Shown here one piece after another: positions 22,106-37,100 of a stretch of 64,000 nucleotides of DNA. The notes under the pieces are model-generated. The model was given only the letters and a program-made list of their open reading frames with translations, was not told the origin of the DNA and searched no databases. The position numbers and the translations under genes were made by a program. Position 1 is the first letter of the stretch. Every line of letters starts with the position of its first letter. Source of the DNA: Otis tarda (lineage: Eukaryota; Chordata; Aves; Otidiformes; Otididae); assembly GCA_026413225.1 (NCBI GenBank), contig CM048552.1, positions 141,435,053-141,499,052 of the forward strand. Reading direction: 5' to 3'.

Positions 22106-25100
22106 CTGAAAAAGGAAGATTGAACATTCACATTTCCACCACGGATGTCCTTTGCCAGCTTTTCTGGGCTTTTTCTGCTCCAGTCCTTGTGAGGCAGCAG
22201 GTGGGAACCTCATATCCCCAGAGACATACAGCCAGCCTTCCCCTTTTGTCTTGCTCTCTGTTTCCAGAAGGCCGCAGGATCATGGACCTGGTGCTTTAGT
22301 TACACTCCAGCCATAGAAACAGAGGAAAACAAGTGACTGTCAGACTCTGAGGGCACAAAGAGCCTTCATGGGCCTGACTGGCTTCCTCCAGGGCATCCTG
22401 GCTGGATCTCTTCTCTGTAACCCTGCCCAAACCTTCTCCCCTGGGCTGAGGCTTTCTGAAGCACCAGGGGATCCCATATCTCTCAGAAATGCCTGTGAAG
22501 CTTTTCTACACACCTCCTGCATTTTGCTCACATTTTCTTAGTTGTGAGTACCATTATAGAAAAAATAACAATAATCAGAGGTTTAAATTGACCTCTGTGG
22601 CAGCTAAGGGCCAAGACTGGGCTGTTCCCAAGAGCTGGGAGCCAAGGGCAGCTGCAGGGGAGCCCAGGCCGTCGCCTACCCAACAGTGAGCACACATAGA
22701 GGGACAGTGATGGCAAACAGACCCCATGGATGGGCCAGCCATTGTCAGATGAAGATAAAGCAAGCAGCCCATCCAAAGCAATGCCAGGAAACCCAGACAG
22801 CCATCCAGGCTCATGGCCAGGGCAAGTGTGCAGGGATGTGGCACAGGCTGGGGCAAGAGGCACATCCAGACCAGAGCAAAAATGGGGGCCCCGGCCAGAG
22901 GGTACATGCGGATGCCTCAGGTGAGGTTTATCTGGGCCATGCAGACTGGTTTCCACATGCAGGGCCACAACAGTCAGTCACCTCTGCGGTGGCAGAGACC
23001 TCGCGTCACGTAATCCCCTTCATAAAGTGACATACATCCATCTTCTGGATATGTTATGGCTTCCTGTAGTTGTCCTTGATGGAGAATATTAATTACCAAT
23101 ATCTCTTACAGACCAGTGAAGTTGTTTAGGACAAAATTTTCAAATACCCTCATCCCTTGACCTATCTCTGCCCCCACTTAAATTGTTTTTAAAATTCTCA
23201 TCTAGTTTAGCATCAAATCAGCTCAGAAAGTGGGAAACTGGCTTGGTCTTACCCTGTGGTTTGAAACAAAGCTTCTTGTTCTTGTAAGCAGAGTAGGCTG
23301 CTATCGATCCAACAACTAATATTACAAAAGCGGTAATTACAGGAGATGTAACTCCAGCTATTAATCCCGAATCTGTGGAAAAATAGAAAGGTTGTTTTTC
23401 AGAGGCACTGAAATTGTTTGACTTAAGCATATTCTCTACTAAGATGTGCTTTTGACAAACTATGGCAAGAGTTTGGTGAAACATTGGAAATTCATTAAAT
23501 AGAATTAAGCAGAAGACTAGAAATTATGTTATATTACAGCTGGTGTGAAAATAGTGTCTTAAAGTCTACTTTAGTGTAGGTACTACTTTTATAAGGCTAA
23601 GATTTTCTTACTATTTTATGGTGATCAGAAACTAATTCTAGGATAAATTATTTACTATACCCGTGTTTCCTCCATGATTGAAATGATGCTCCTCTTCACC
23701 TGGAATAGAGGGTGAAGTTTGATCAAGAAATGTCTTTCATCTTGTTTTGAGAAGAAAGTCTTTACTCAGCAAAGTGTGATTTTGTACAGAAGGTGAAACG
23801 GGGCAGCTCAGCATGACTGTGAGAGAGGAGCTCCCCTTCCAGTCCTGACTGATAGCTGTGCTGGCCAGAGGAATAACCATCCATCCTCCTGACACTTGGT
23901 TTTTGGAGAAGAATATTATCTTCTAAAAAAAAAGGATAATACTTAGCAGTCTACACCAAGCTGATTTCACAGGGAGTCAGAGGCCAGTATACTCTTGCTA
24001 TTATCTACTTCCAGACAATCAAATGATTTATCAATAATTTAAGTCAAGATCATAGGCCCAGTGCATCTACTTCCAGTTCTCAGCAGAAGCCACTTGCTTT
24101 GGGACCATCCTAGCTGAATTCAAAGTGATTAATTCCACAAGGTTCTGGCATATGCCAGAACACTGCAAAATATTTAGGAATATGTTTCAAGTTTGAGCTT
24201 CAGGCTCAAAGCCATGGTTTATGGAGAAGGATAACTAATTTAAATAAAAATAGCAGAGTCTTGTCCTAAACCTTCAGTGACAAAGAGATTACTGCTAAAG
24301 CAAAACCAGCCAGCTCCGAGTTACGTGTATTAGGGAGAAGCTGCAAGGAGAATTGGCAAATACTACCTGCTACGTGTGGTGGTAAAGGCTTCCCATCAAG
24401 GAGATCTGAGTCATCAAAACCTCCTGCAAGATAAAGATTAGGATTCCTGTTGCAAATTTATCTGATCAATGGTAAGCCCTTCAGCTCCCTTGTTCAGTCT
24501 TTTTGTAATGTACTAGGGAGGAGTGAGTGACCCTCACTTTATGGCAGATAGGTCAAGTGTCTTGCACTGAATGGTCACCTATTCACCTGGAAGCTAGAGT
24601 GCTAAAATTGTTGGTGTCTAGCTGTTCTGCATCTGTATTGGCACCTGTGGGATTTGTAGGCTTGAGCTCTCAGTAGCACAAATCCTTGCATAATTTGGAC
24701 ATCTCAAATCCCAGCAGTTCCTGGAGCAGGAAGTCAGTGGATCCTTTCCAGGAAAGACTCCAGAAGGACCTGTCCACTGCTCAGCACTAAAATCATACCA
24801 GAAGTAAATACGGGGTACGTGGTGGTATGTGGGATAGATGTGCAGCTTCCACTTTATGTAAGTGGGTGTCTGGGACCACACTCAGCAGCAATATAGGCTT
24901 ACATCTATCTCCCCAGTTCCACTTGTTGTACGCCCCAGGGCCATCTCAGATGCACATCTCAGTATGGATTTGAGCATAGGCTTATCCATGCCCTGTGGCT
25001 AGATGTCAAATTTGAACCTTAACATGGTTCAGTGTATACGTACTCAAAATGAAAAGGTAAACAAGGTGACTGTTAGTTTCATGCCACTTAGGAGTCAACA

Positions 25101-28100
25101 TCCCACATTTGGGGCAGATAGAAAACCTTTATGGTACCAACATTAAAATTCAGAAAATCTTTCCAAACACTGGGTCAGGAACAATGACTACAAAAGGGAG
25201 ATGGAGGGAAGGGATGAGAAAAACTATTAATAATGAAATAAGAGAGTAAACTATTCAAAATATCTGCTCTGAACAGCTCATAGTGCTACATCTTCTCAGG
25301 AGAAAATATTCTTACCAGAATTAATATGGCTTCCTGGTCGTGGTGGAAGAGGTGGGTATAAAGGCTTTCTTGGGATGTCACCTGTTGATAATTAATATTG
25401 TTAGATGGTTGGACAGGCAAACCTGAGAGCTGTAAATAAAGATTATGATAACCTGAGATTTTATATCTGTTTCTAATTTGTCTTCCAGTGAATTAGGAAA
25501 AGGACTAGTTAAAAAGTCTCGAGCTCTATATCAATAAATAGCTAGCTACTAAAACTACTTAGAAAGTGAAAAAAAAAGAACACTTTCAAAGTGAAAATGA
25601 GAGAAGAATTCACAAAAATCTTGAAGGAAAATATTTCATGTATTTCTGGCAAATGCGAACATCGTTTAATGCTGAGAGCTGGGAAGCACAGTGTGTTATT
25701 GTAAGTACCAGTGGTGCAGTTGTGCAGAGCCGATAGAGAAGCTGGTGTTCTGACCTGGGCAGGAGGCACCAGGTAATCTCTGTGCCATCAGCAGGTATTA
25801 CTAAAATCAGGAGATTAGTTTCATCTAACAGACGCTGAATTCGTCTAATGCATGATGAATTTTCTACTCTTGAATAGTGCAAAATGAACTCAGACTTCAG
25901 CTTTGTTGTTTAGAACTTTGTGCTGGTACTTGGCCTTATTTTTTGCCAAAATATTAGGAAGAGGTGGATTGGATAGAGTGGAAGATCTGATAACTAATAG
26001 CAGTTTCCAAACTGCATGTACACTTGCCAGAGTAGCAAGAGCTGACTCAAGTCAAAACCTGCTGAAGTTAACACTTAGGGCTGTTGCTCTGCATATGTAG
26101 AGTAGGTCTCCCTCTTGCTGTCCTTTCTCCAACCAGTTCAGTCATGTATTCAGCTGTTCTCATAGCCAGACAGTGAATTTAGCTCTGAATAAATCAAAGT
26201 TAGGTCACAGAAATAAATACCAATTTCCCTTCCTCTCCTTAAATCTTTCTTTCACCTTCAGTACATGCAAGATGCCCTTTTGTCATGTTTTCTTCTTGCC
26301 TAGCTGCCAACTATAATGCTTATGTTCGTGAGTAACATTTAGGTTCTGATTCAGGAGGTTATTTGGATATATGCTTAACTTCGTGTGAGTTTAGCTTACT
26401 GCAGTCAATGGATTTTAGGCAGAATTTTAAAGCTTTGCTGAATCAGACTTTGCCCAATTAATTCTATTCAATAGAAGAAGAGACTTGTTCTGTTCCAGAA
26501 CTGTGTGTAACGAACTAAGACTCACTGTGGCACAGAAGCAGAAAACAACCAATCTCTATTATGATGCTGCACTTATTCAGTCTTCTCTAAGCATAATAAG
26601 ATACAGTCTATGGCATAGCTAGTGAAGAAATAATGTGTTCAGAACTATTGATAATGAGGTGCATATAGTTAATCCCAGTATACCATGTATGAATGTTAAT
26701 TAAGAACCTGAACTGCAAATGGAGCAAAGAAATAAAAACTGAGGGAGACATCGTTTACCATGCTCTGAATGAAAAGATGAGTTTTAGTGAAGATACTTAA
26801 GCTATTCATTAATAATTTAATCAACATACTAAACTCATCCAGACATAAAAGTACCCATTAAAAACTTGCAGGAATGGAACAATTAGTATGGGCAGGAAGA
26901 AGTGACAGTATAAACATAGGGATTAGAAACAAAATTAGATTCAGCTTTATGAAGTGCAAGGTAACATGTAATTCAAATACAGGCATAAAATGCCACAGGG
27001 GAACCCAGAAATGCAAAAAGACCTGAAAATGGGAAAAAGTAATATAGAAGTTATGATTCTCAAAGACTGAAACATAAGTAAGCCAGCCCACTGCAACTGG
27101 GGTCGTAATTCAGAGGTTCTGTGCAATGGGCTGAGAAGTAATTTTTCTTTTGTGTAGCCTTGATTCAAGCAGAATTTTAGGCTTTGATTCAACACTGCTT
27201 GCATTGTAGATAATTTCAGTGTATAAGAGCCTTTCTAGAGTACTTCACATCCTTGGTATACCTGTAAACACACTAAACAGAATGTGGTGCAAAAATTCCC
27301 GAAGTCAAGGATTTCATATGTCTACACAGCTCAACACAGTGTGGTGAGCTTCCTGTCACCTCTGCTTCCTAATCTTGGGCAGACTCATTTGATGTAGTTG
27401 AAGAAACTACTGCCATCGCCTGTTGTCTTCAGCCTTCTGCCAGAGGCCACCACCCTGAACCATCATGGCTGAAATGGGCGGTATATCCTTTTCCCAGTCA
27501 TGACCATGGTAGCCTGAAATGGTAATGTAAACCGTAGCTGACTTAGTTCACGTAGGTAGGCCAGCCTGCAAGCTTCCGTAGCTGGCAACCAGACACAACC
27601 CATCCTGCTGTCCCTGCTCTGCGTGATGGCCTCTGGCAAAAAGGCTTCATGTACAGGAGTTGTAATGACTCCTATTACTACGGTTCCTCCTACAGTCTTG
27701 AAATCTCTTCCCACACATTAGGCAGACTTCAGAAAAAGACTATGAAAAAACCCAACCATTATATTTGGGAAAAGAACAGAGTACTCACCCCCATCAAAAG
27801 CATCTCCTAAATGCAGTTCATTGTCTAAAAAAGAAAAGGATGAAGATGTATGGAAGTAAGTTACATAAAATCCTTGAGGGAAGTGAGATGTTAGTTTTAA
27901 TAGAAAATGTACAACTGAATGTTTCACAAGCAACTTTTTCAGGTCAGTCCCACAAATTCAAATAAGTTATTACACTTTTTTTGGAAAACACTTACAGAAT
28001 TTAGTATTTGCCCACACAATATTTGACAAATGATACAGTAGTTTCTACTCAAAATATTAAAGATTTATTCCTGCTTTAAAAAAGATCAGAATAAATCTCA

Positions 28101-31100
28101 TAATGGAATTAAGATCAATACCTCTTCAATGTATTTGCAAGTACATAAATAAAACGTGCTATGTTAAGATATTAAAATGTATCTATTTGTAAAATAAACT
28201 TTTAAATTGACATTTATATCTGTGGTTAAAATTGGTATATGCATGTTTGGCTCAAGTGTAATTCATTGAACTGCAAAAAAATGAATACCCATTTCAAGAA
28301 CAAATACTGGGTAGTAATAAGCCTGCTTAGGGAGAGATAATTCAATTGACTAATTTATATAAGGGTCATGGTGACATAAAAATTTTTGCTTCAAGCAATC
28401 ATATGTGCCTCTTTGAGGTTGGGTGACAGCCTGTTTTTCTTTGGCTGAGCTATGAAGCTTTTTTAATATACTTAAATATCTGCATGTGCATGTTATGCAG
28501 TGAATCAACAGGCTATTGCCCTTCCCCCAGCGCTGTACATGTGTCACACTGTACCTGGGATGGAATTTTCCTTCCTGTAAACAATTTGTCAATGAGCCGC
28601 AGATGCATAAACAAGAGGAACTCCATTTCCAGCGTGCAGGTGTGCGTATGAGTGTGTGGGTGATATTTTAGATTGTGTATGGAATGACAGTGAGCTCTGA
28701 AAGGTCACTGAGTAATAGGCAGAAATATGTTAGATAGATGTCATAACACCGAGGATCCCTTTCTTCCTCCTTATTAATGTGGAGTGTTGGAATGGATCAG
28801 AAGGGACAGCAAAATCTACATAAATTTTTATGCCGATGCTTATTGCCACAGAAAATTAGTTAAACATTCAATTAATTTTTTTTCTCATTATATTTGCATC
28901 AGAATTCCCCAAACCCAGGAAAATCCATCCAAATGCATCACTGTGCAGAAGTTTGCCTTCGTGTGTTCTTTAGATCCAGAGGGAGTGGGAAGCTGCTTTT
29001 GCACAGTATGTATTCTCATTTGTGTAACAACTCAGAATTGCTCTGATGTCACCAGGAAACCTGGAAGGAAAATAATCAAATTCGTACTACATGACTTGGT
29101 TTGTTCATGTCAAGCCAGGTGGACACCTGGCCAGCAGAGAGCTGCATTTCAAAAATACCTTTGCATAGACTCATAGACACATAGAATAGTTTTGGTTGGA
29201 AGGGACCTTTAAAGGTCATCTAGTCCAACCCCCCTGCAAGGAGCAGGGACATCTCCAACTAGATCAGGTTGCTCAGAACATGTCAAATGCTAACACTGTT
29301 AGAAGCAATAAATTGCAAACTGGATCCACGACAGGATTACATTTATAATTGAGATGAAGAATTCAGGTAAAAGGCAGAGTTCCACTCTGGAGCATTCATG
29401 CAGAGATTTGTTACAGGAATGTTAAGGTTGGTATAATGAAATACAAATGGAAATGTGTGTGTCTGTACGGACCAGAAGAAACAACAAGCAAAGAATTAAA
29501 AGAACAGACAATAAAGGTCATCATTCCCAGCAGTAAAATTGAGAAATGTGCTCTTTCTGTCAAAACCAGCAGGCCTGTGCTCAGATAAGATGACAGCACA
29601 GATGACTTGCCAGCAGCAGAAAAGCAGAAGGGCACTCTAAAGCCAAAGGTCACAGCATATCACCTATTCCATTACTTTTCCTGTTAGCCCACACAGAAAA
29701 TAGACTGTAAACATCATCTGTGTACCCCAAACAAGCAAAACCAGACAGTAGGCAGCAACCTGGCCTAGGGGTCAGACGTGCTGAAGTAAGCACAATCATG
29801 AGGCAAAGGACTTCCTCATGATAGCTGATGACTCCTCAAGGCCATAAAAGTTCTGTACATAAACTCGCTTGTCATTTCTGATCAAGAATAACCAGAGAGA
29901 CATGATAAGGACTCAGTAGCTGACTTACCCTGTCCCACGTTTCACATGACGCTCACCAGACCACCTGAGCACACACATCTTGGTGCTCGTTGGGTATGTG
30001 GGTTTGAGAGTGTGGCTGAGTTAAATCAATGGCAGGATGAATACGAGGGGGTAAAATGAACTTAGTTAGAGATTTTGTAAATAAACATCACCTTCTCCTT
30101 CCATTATGTTTTGTGTTGAACTTTGTTACACCAGATGGGAGGTGCCTACAGGAGAGCTTCTACTCAGGCAGAGGTTTCTATGTGGGAAGTGATGCCCAGA
30201 GGACATGACCTGTACAGTTATTGGCTCCAGCTCAATCAAAATCATCATCTCAGCCAGCATCATTTCTCAATAATACTGGCTGAATGAGACACAGAGAAAA
30301 CTTTGAGGTTAAGATGAAGCATCAGGCAGATGCTAGGACATACTTTTGTATCATCTTTCTGCACGTTTACAAATCCAGTAATAGATTTTTAACAATGTTT
30401 TCTAAAATGATATTTTTTAAAGGAAGTCAGGACAGCTAGCTAAGTAGAGGGTAGTGGCTTAGCAGTACTTTACAACAGACATTTCTGATCTAGGCCAAAC
30501 ACAGATTTTCTTTGTAAAATGAAATGGGAAGGAAGAATGCAACCATTACAGGATTTAGTAGCTACCACATTTGCAAAATACTGCCTTGTTTGTTCAAAGA
30601 GGAAGCCAGAGAATTGTGCGGAAAATGTAGCTACTTCCACGTACCTAAAGAGTTATTGCAATGTTTATCCAGAAAAAGACTGAAGGTTGTTGTGTGGGCG
30701 AATTTTATCCAGCATTACCCAATTCAAGCATTTTGTTTGATAACCAGAAATTTCTTTCAGTGGAGTTTAGCTAAAAAATCTCTGTTATCACAACATGTTT
30801 CATCATAAATGCATGTGTGCTTTTTTTGTTGTTTGGGGTTTGGGTTTTTCGAGAATAACAAGCGTTCATTGTAAATCATCATTTGTCATCTTCAGCACTA
30901 CAGCTAAAACCTTTTGGTTCTCTCCACTTTTTTCCTTTCTGACACAGGTCTTTGTAGAAATCAATACTAGATAGTATTGTCATATATCAGTGGTCAGTCA
31001 TGTTCTAAAGCCCTGCTGGAAGTAGTAAAGACATGTAATTGGTGGTTGTCCAAAAAACCCTCACAGAAAACAGCTAGTAATCACATAAATTATCTCAGCT

Positions 31101-34100
31101 GCAGTACCTTAGCAAATATGATCAAGAATCTCATGAGAGACATTTTCTACATATCTAAAATCAGTTATGACCCATTTGTTGTCTTCGTTACTTACTCAGC
31201 ACTGGCCTTGTCGGTCTTCTGATCACTATAGGCTTCCTGGTGATTATGTCATCTATGGGACACAATGACATACCAATAAACAACAGCTTAAACTTTTTCA
31301 ACTTATCAAAAGAAGTTATCTGCAAATCTAGAGTGCTGCATTCAGTAAATCTTTACATACCCTGACAGAAGCTAAATATGAAGGGATATGTTTTCAAAGT
31401 CATTTTTTGTTTGTTTTAAAAAACAGAAATTAATTTTATGACAGAAACATTGAAATCTAGCATTTCTCAATTCCATATATCTTTAACTGAAGTACTAGCC
31501 ACTTTGTATTCCAGTCCTCAAGGAAAAGGACTTAAGATTTATTATTGAGTCTAAATGCCATGGTAGAAAAAGGACGGGAGATTTACCTACCTGGGTGATC
31601 AAGTGCATCAGCTAAATCAAAGTCACGTTGACCTAGAAGGAAGGTGACAGAAGAAAAAAGACTATTTCAGTGGGCAGGTTTCCATGACCTCCATGTCTGA
31701 GGGCTCTGGACAAAGCCAGAACACCAGTAAAAGGCAAAAGGAAAATCCATGCAAACAGGAGCAAGCTGTCAGATGTTGTTCCTGTGCCATGCAGTCCTGA
31801 ATGACCATATGAGACAGGCTTATTTAATTCTAAGAGGCTATTCATTCACATAGTGCAAGGAGAAGCTGCTGTCTCATATTATCCATATCCAGCCACAGTG
31901 CAAACATGCCTTTGAAGAACACAGGTTGCCTGTTACAGGGCACAAGGGCTATTGCCAGGAGACGACTGAAAGTAGCATTCAGCTCAGTACTTGCAAGCCA
32001 TAATCATTAGGTGAGAATTATTAATATCTTCATTAATGTTTTACTAGCTCAGCCTCAGAGAGCAGCTTTACTTGAAAGTCTGCCATGTGATCACTTGTAA
32101 GATTAATCAACTTTTTTCTTAGTTCTTCCTGTAACATGTGCCAGCAGTAAAAGGTATAAATATGTGTTTACCTAATTTAGTTTCCACTGTACTGTAAAAA
32201 ATCTGGAAGGGGAGAAAAGAACTTGTCCTGTTCTGTTTTAGGTGACAATTATGTCATTAAATGTCACAGCAGGGTAACTAGCATACTGACCTTTGAAGTT
32301 AGCAGGTAAATAAAACTGGAAAAAGTTTAAAATGTATTAAACCGAAGCATATGACTTTGAACTGAACAAGCATTCATGTGAGTTTTACTTTCTACTCTGT
32401 AGAATATGCCACTTCCCTTTTAATACACAGCCTTCATGAATCACCTCTTTGCAGAGTATGTATAAATTAGTTTTCACTAATTAGTAGTCTGCACACCAAA
32501 TACAAGATCAGCCTGGAAAAACCCCTAAAATGTCCTGACATGTCATGCCTTCCATACGCAGAAATGTTTTACTGTGCTCTGTCAAGTAAATTTCTTTATC
32601 TGCATCTATTTATTATCCTGTCTAAAAGGCTTAATACCTAACTCTTCTATGAAGTGTTTTTCTTGGTAAGTCTTGAACGCGCCACAGCAAGAAAGGCATT
32701 ATTATTCAAGCGGGGAAACTGAGGAACGGAGAGAGGTCATTGGAGGATCTCCAGCGCAACAACGCTCTGAGTTGAGCTCAGCCCTCCCTTCTTGGTAGGT
32801 GCTGTCCATTTTCATGGCATTCTTCACATTAGTCACTGCTCCTGAAGAATAGCTCTTGCCTGTGTCAAAGAGTTCCTGAAAAGATTAATTATCAGTGGTA
32901 AAACACTGTGTGAGCCTCAGATAAAAATCAGTGCAGGAGTATAAAGTAGAAAAGTTTTGGTTCCTGTGAGGATTTTCGTGTAAGTCTGTGAACTTAATTA
33001 TAGCTGGTGTCTGATGGAAAAATATAACAAGGTTGGAATGCAAAATAGTGAATGGCTTCTAAAGCAAAATGTCCCTATAAAATATTATGACAAACCCATA
33101 TTTGGAAAGGAAAAGCAGATAACAAAGTAGGATTTTTGCAGTCATGTTATTAGAGTGGCATTTGAACTGATCTTGGAGTGTCACCTCATTTGATCACCTC
33201 TGCCTTCACCGCACACCCAGCCTACCTAAGTCCAGTCACCTTTGGACTCGGTCCTTAGATATTCCAAGACCCTGACAGGTTATTTTTGCTATACGAATCC
33301 ATTAAAATACATAAATACATAACATTGACAAGTGGCTTCCTCAAAAAATATTCCCTGCCAGAGCCCTAAGGACCAGCTCTTACTGGCCTTGAGCCCCTAC
33401 CTGTGAGGCATGCTGCTGCCCAGCCAGGGGACCAGTTGATCCAGATGCAGATCCCTACTTGCAGGCTGACATCCTGGTATTACCTCAACTAATAAGGTCA
33501 AATTATATTTTTCTGAAACATTTATTTAGTGCCAACTAAACAACTTAAGTTTGACTGCCCTTTGGTTTTGCCCTCTGGATTAATCTTCATGCTTGATTGA
33601 CATCCTGAGTGCTGAAGGAGGCTGTCTGACCTGAGCCCTGCTGCTGCAGGATACTGCCGGCAGGATTCAAATAATTTCTCATCAGAGTGAATCATCAGAA
33701 ATAATTTTGTAACACTGAAGAGCTGTTGGCCAAACCAGCTCCTTTGCTACAGGTCCTGACATGCAGGAAGAGAAAAAAGAAGCCTGAAAATCCTCTGCAG
33801 AAATTCTTCAGATTGATTTTTAAAAAATTATTTCTCATGATAAACCAAGTGATAAAATACACAGACACCAACACAGAATGATTGATTGGGAGTAAGACGG
33901 GAATCTACATTGAAATATCTTTGCTGTGTAAAGATAAACCTTGACAGATGGGCAGATTGTACATGGACATCTGTGGAGCACGGTAAATGATATTCCAGTA
34001 AACCAGAAGATTGCTTGGACTTCAATCCTGACTTCCTTCGATAATAACATCAAATGACCGCAAGGAGTAAGGTTTTGTGGAGCAGAATTTTAAATGCTCA

Positions 34101-37100
34101 TTATCATTTCTGAGACTGCACCTAAACATTTTAAGAATCTAATTTTGGAGGATAACAGATGGTTAAATAGCTGAACAGCCCAGATTTCATCTGCAAAATG
34201 GTGAGTATAAAAACAAAAACACATTCGAGACTCAGAGAATATTTAGTTCAATAGCAACTGCAGTCACTTCAGGGAACTCTAAAGATAAATGACAATGGAA
34301 ATAAATTAGTCAAACTTCTTCACAGAACAAACAAACTAAAAGAAATTCATTTTCCATGTATAGAAATTACCTTTTTTTTTTGACCAGTTTCCATAATAGT
34401 AACAGCTGGAAATATACTGATGAAGATGAGAATGAAAGAAATTTCTGTGGGGAGAATACAGCTTTGTTCCTTGGGGTTTTTTATTTGGTTGTGGTTTTTT
34501 TGTGCACGGTTTTTGTTGGTTTTTTTTTTTTTTTTTTTACCTGGAAAAAGTTATGAAGAGATTTAGCTATGAAGGCGGTATTATCTCAGAGTTATCTCTG
34601 TTATTACTGTTTTGGGCTAGTAAAATATTTCTTGGCATCACTTCTAGCTTTCCTTCTGGGAGTATCCCTGGCTTTACATAGAAATACAATTATTTAATAG
34701 TGCTTTTTGTTGGGTGGTCCACAATTCATAACAGAGAATTTGAGAAAAATGCTTGTAAGCTCCTGCCTGACAACACAGAACAGTCCTTATCTACAAATAA
34801 GAAAATGCTAAACTAAGAAAGCAAGCCTTCCAGATGGATACACAGTCTGTATCACAAGAGGACCTGTGTTAATTGTGTTTATACTAGCTGCTCAAACACA
34901 ATGAACTATACTAACAGCAGGACTTTTGCTGGCACTGCCAGCCTTATTTGGGAAGCAATTCCCTCATGTCCACCCAACACATGTAGTGGTGCCTGTAAAA
35001 ATCTGAAGTGTAAACCTGGCTTGAACAGCAAGAAGTAGACTTCACTATAGCAGCCAGAAGGGGAGAATAGACTCCATAAAGCCAAGCACTAAAATATAAT
35101 AGCTTAAATTTCAAAGTTACATCTATTTTTGCGATAGATGCAATTCTATTTTTGAAATAGGTGCAATTCTTTCAATTAGTACACTTACTTTCACTAATGC
35201 CCATACCTTCTGTGAGCCTTTTAAATATAGTGAGTGGAAGGTCGGTGATATAAAATCCCTGTTAGTCCACTTGTTCTACTATGGAGACTGTTATGGTTGC
35301 TGTTTGCCACAGAGATACTGAGCCAGCTTTTAGTAAGCTCTCTTGAATATGACACATCCTGCTGAAGCACCACAGAGCTGAAGTCATCTTACCCCACCAA
35401 GGCAGTCCTCTGCACAGTCCTGTCCTCAGGCACACGCACATTTAATGTTTGCAAACTTCTGCCTATATTAGTTTTCTGAAAATGTGACCCAAATATCCAG
35501 TCACTAAAATGCACAAAGTAGCATATTTTGCCTATGGTTTTATTTGTGACCTTAGTGTTAAATGGATCCATCACCCTTTAGCTGCGAGCTGATTGATCAC
35601 GAGGGTCTGAGGTCCCACAGTTTTTGAGGAGGATTAGCGAGGAACAGGTGGATGTTACCTGTTTGTCATTACGACTGTAGACAGAAGTTTTCTGACAAAA
35701 GACTACCATGGCATCACTCTGCAATTTTTAATCTCTGTAAGTAGGCTCAGACCAGCATTGGACCCATATTAACATAGCCTGTGGCCATTAAAATGATGCA
35801 CATTTAAACAAGACAGTATGACTATTACTAAATGAGTCAGGTTATGTGGCAAATAAAATGAACTTCTCAGGCATTTAATATGCATAGTCTAGTAATAAAA
35901 ATGAAGCTAAGATCCATGAGAAAAAATGGGTATATGTGTATATACATGTGTGTGGACATACATCTTCAATGCATAAATGCACATGTGTGTGAGATAAATC
36001 CTTTTGTCATTAATATGATTAAATGAATGGGCTTTAAGTGCTTTGCTAGAAGATGTATTATTGGGATGAGATACCTGTATAATAAATAAATTAGAAGCAA
36101 CTAATTTAGAAATGGGAGCTAGATAGAAAGGGAAAATAAGTTGATTTTACATCATTTTAAAACAAGAACAAAAATGATTTCTTCAGTGTAATTAAATAAG
36201 AATTGTTTGGTGAATACAATGATCTTAAAACATTATGATCTTGCTGAGACAGAGGAATCACAGAATCATAGAATCATAGAATGGTTAGGGTTGGAAGGGA
36301 CCTTCAAAGGAAGAAATGGGTGACTCAAAAATGAGAACAAAAATTTTAAAAAAACACAAATTATATGTTACCAAAATCGCTTGTGGGACCCGTTTTATGT
36401 TCTTTTTAGCTGAAATGGTAAATATCTATTCTTTGTATAGATAATTTCTGAGTATTATACAATCATGAGACATATTTTCCCTGTAAGGAGAAAATAGGAT
36501 GTATTCTCCCAAGTGTGTGATTCAGAACATACCTGTTTACTGGTCCAGCTTTATTCAGGAAGCAATTATGTTTGTTTAAAGGAAACTACTCATGTAAGAA
36601 AAGTTGTAGGAGAACATAAAGATTTATGCCCCAGAGCGGACACTTTGGACAAAATCTCAATGTATGGATACTATTTCTTTGATGTAATACTCTCATGATC
36701 CATATTTCCTGAGGAGGTTACTGTAGGTTTTTCTTCCATCATGACCCTTTCGTTCCATAAACAACAATTGCCATTATAACCCCTTGATGTTGGGGTCAAA
36801 AATGAGTATACTTTAAAATCTGTAATTAAGATCTACATTCCAGTCTATAGGCCACAGCATATGGACCTGATTATTGGCTTCATGCTTTTTTTTCTAGGCC
36901 ACTTCCGTTTATAGTTTGAATTCAAGGGAAAAGAAAAGGTCTCTCTGACTTATTCACACAAGAATACATTTAAATAATTACTAGCAAATAAGATGCACTA
37001 ATAAAGCAGGAGTGGCAGTGTTGATTTAGGTCTGTGCAGCATAGCCTCATCACACATGAAAGAAAATCTTCTAGTTCGATGGCGTTTGCTTTGCTGTGAA

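Larger units (their letters stand above)
23373..31195 (-). other. XG introns between exons 3 and 8
   Basis: Five introns of roughly 0.3, 0.7, 0.9, 2.4 and 3.4 kb around the short exons. The 3.4-kb intron holds a short CR1 (29167-29279). No additional phase-1 module exon was recognised, although cryptic ones could be hidden because such exons are only 36-66 bases. Confidence 0.65.

Noticed and set aside
22528..22968. 146-codon minus-strand open frame, with open plus frames opposite
   Set aside because: Open on both strands in a G/C-richer patch, no splice fit to XG, and no recognisable family.
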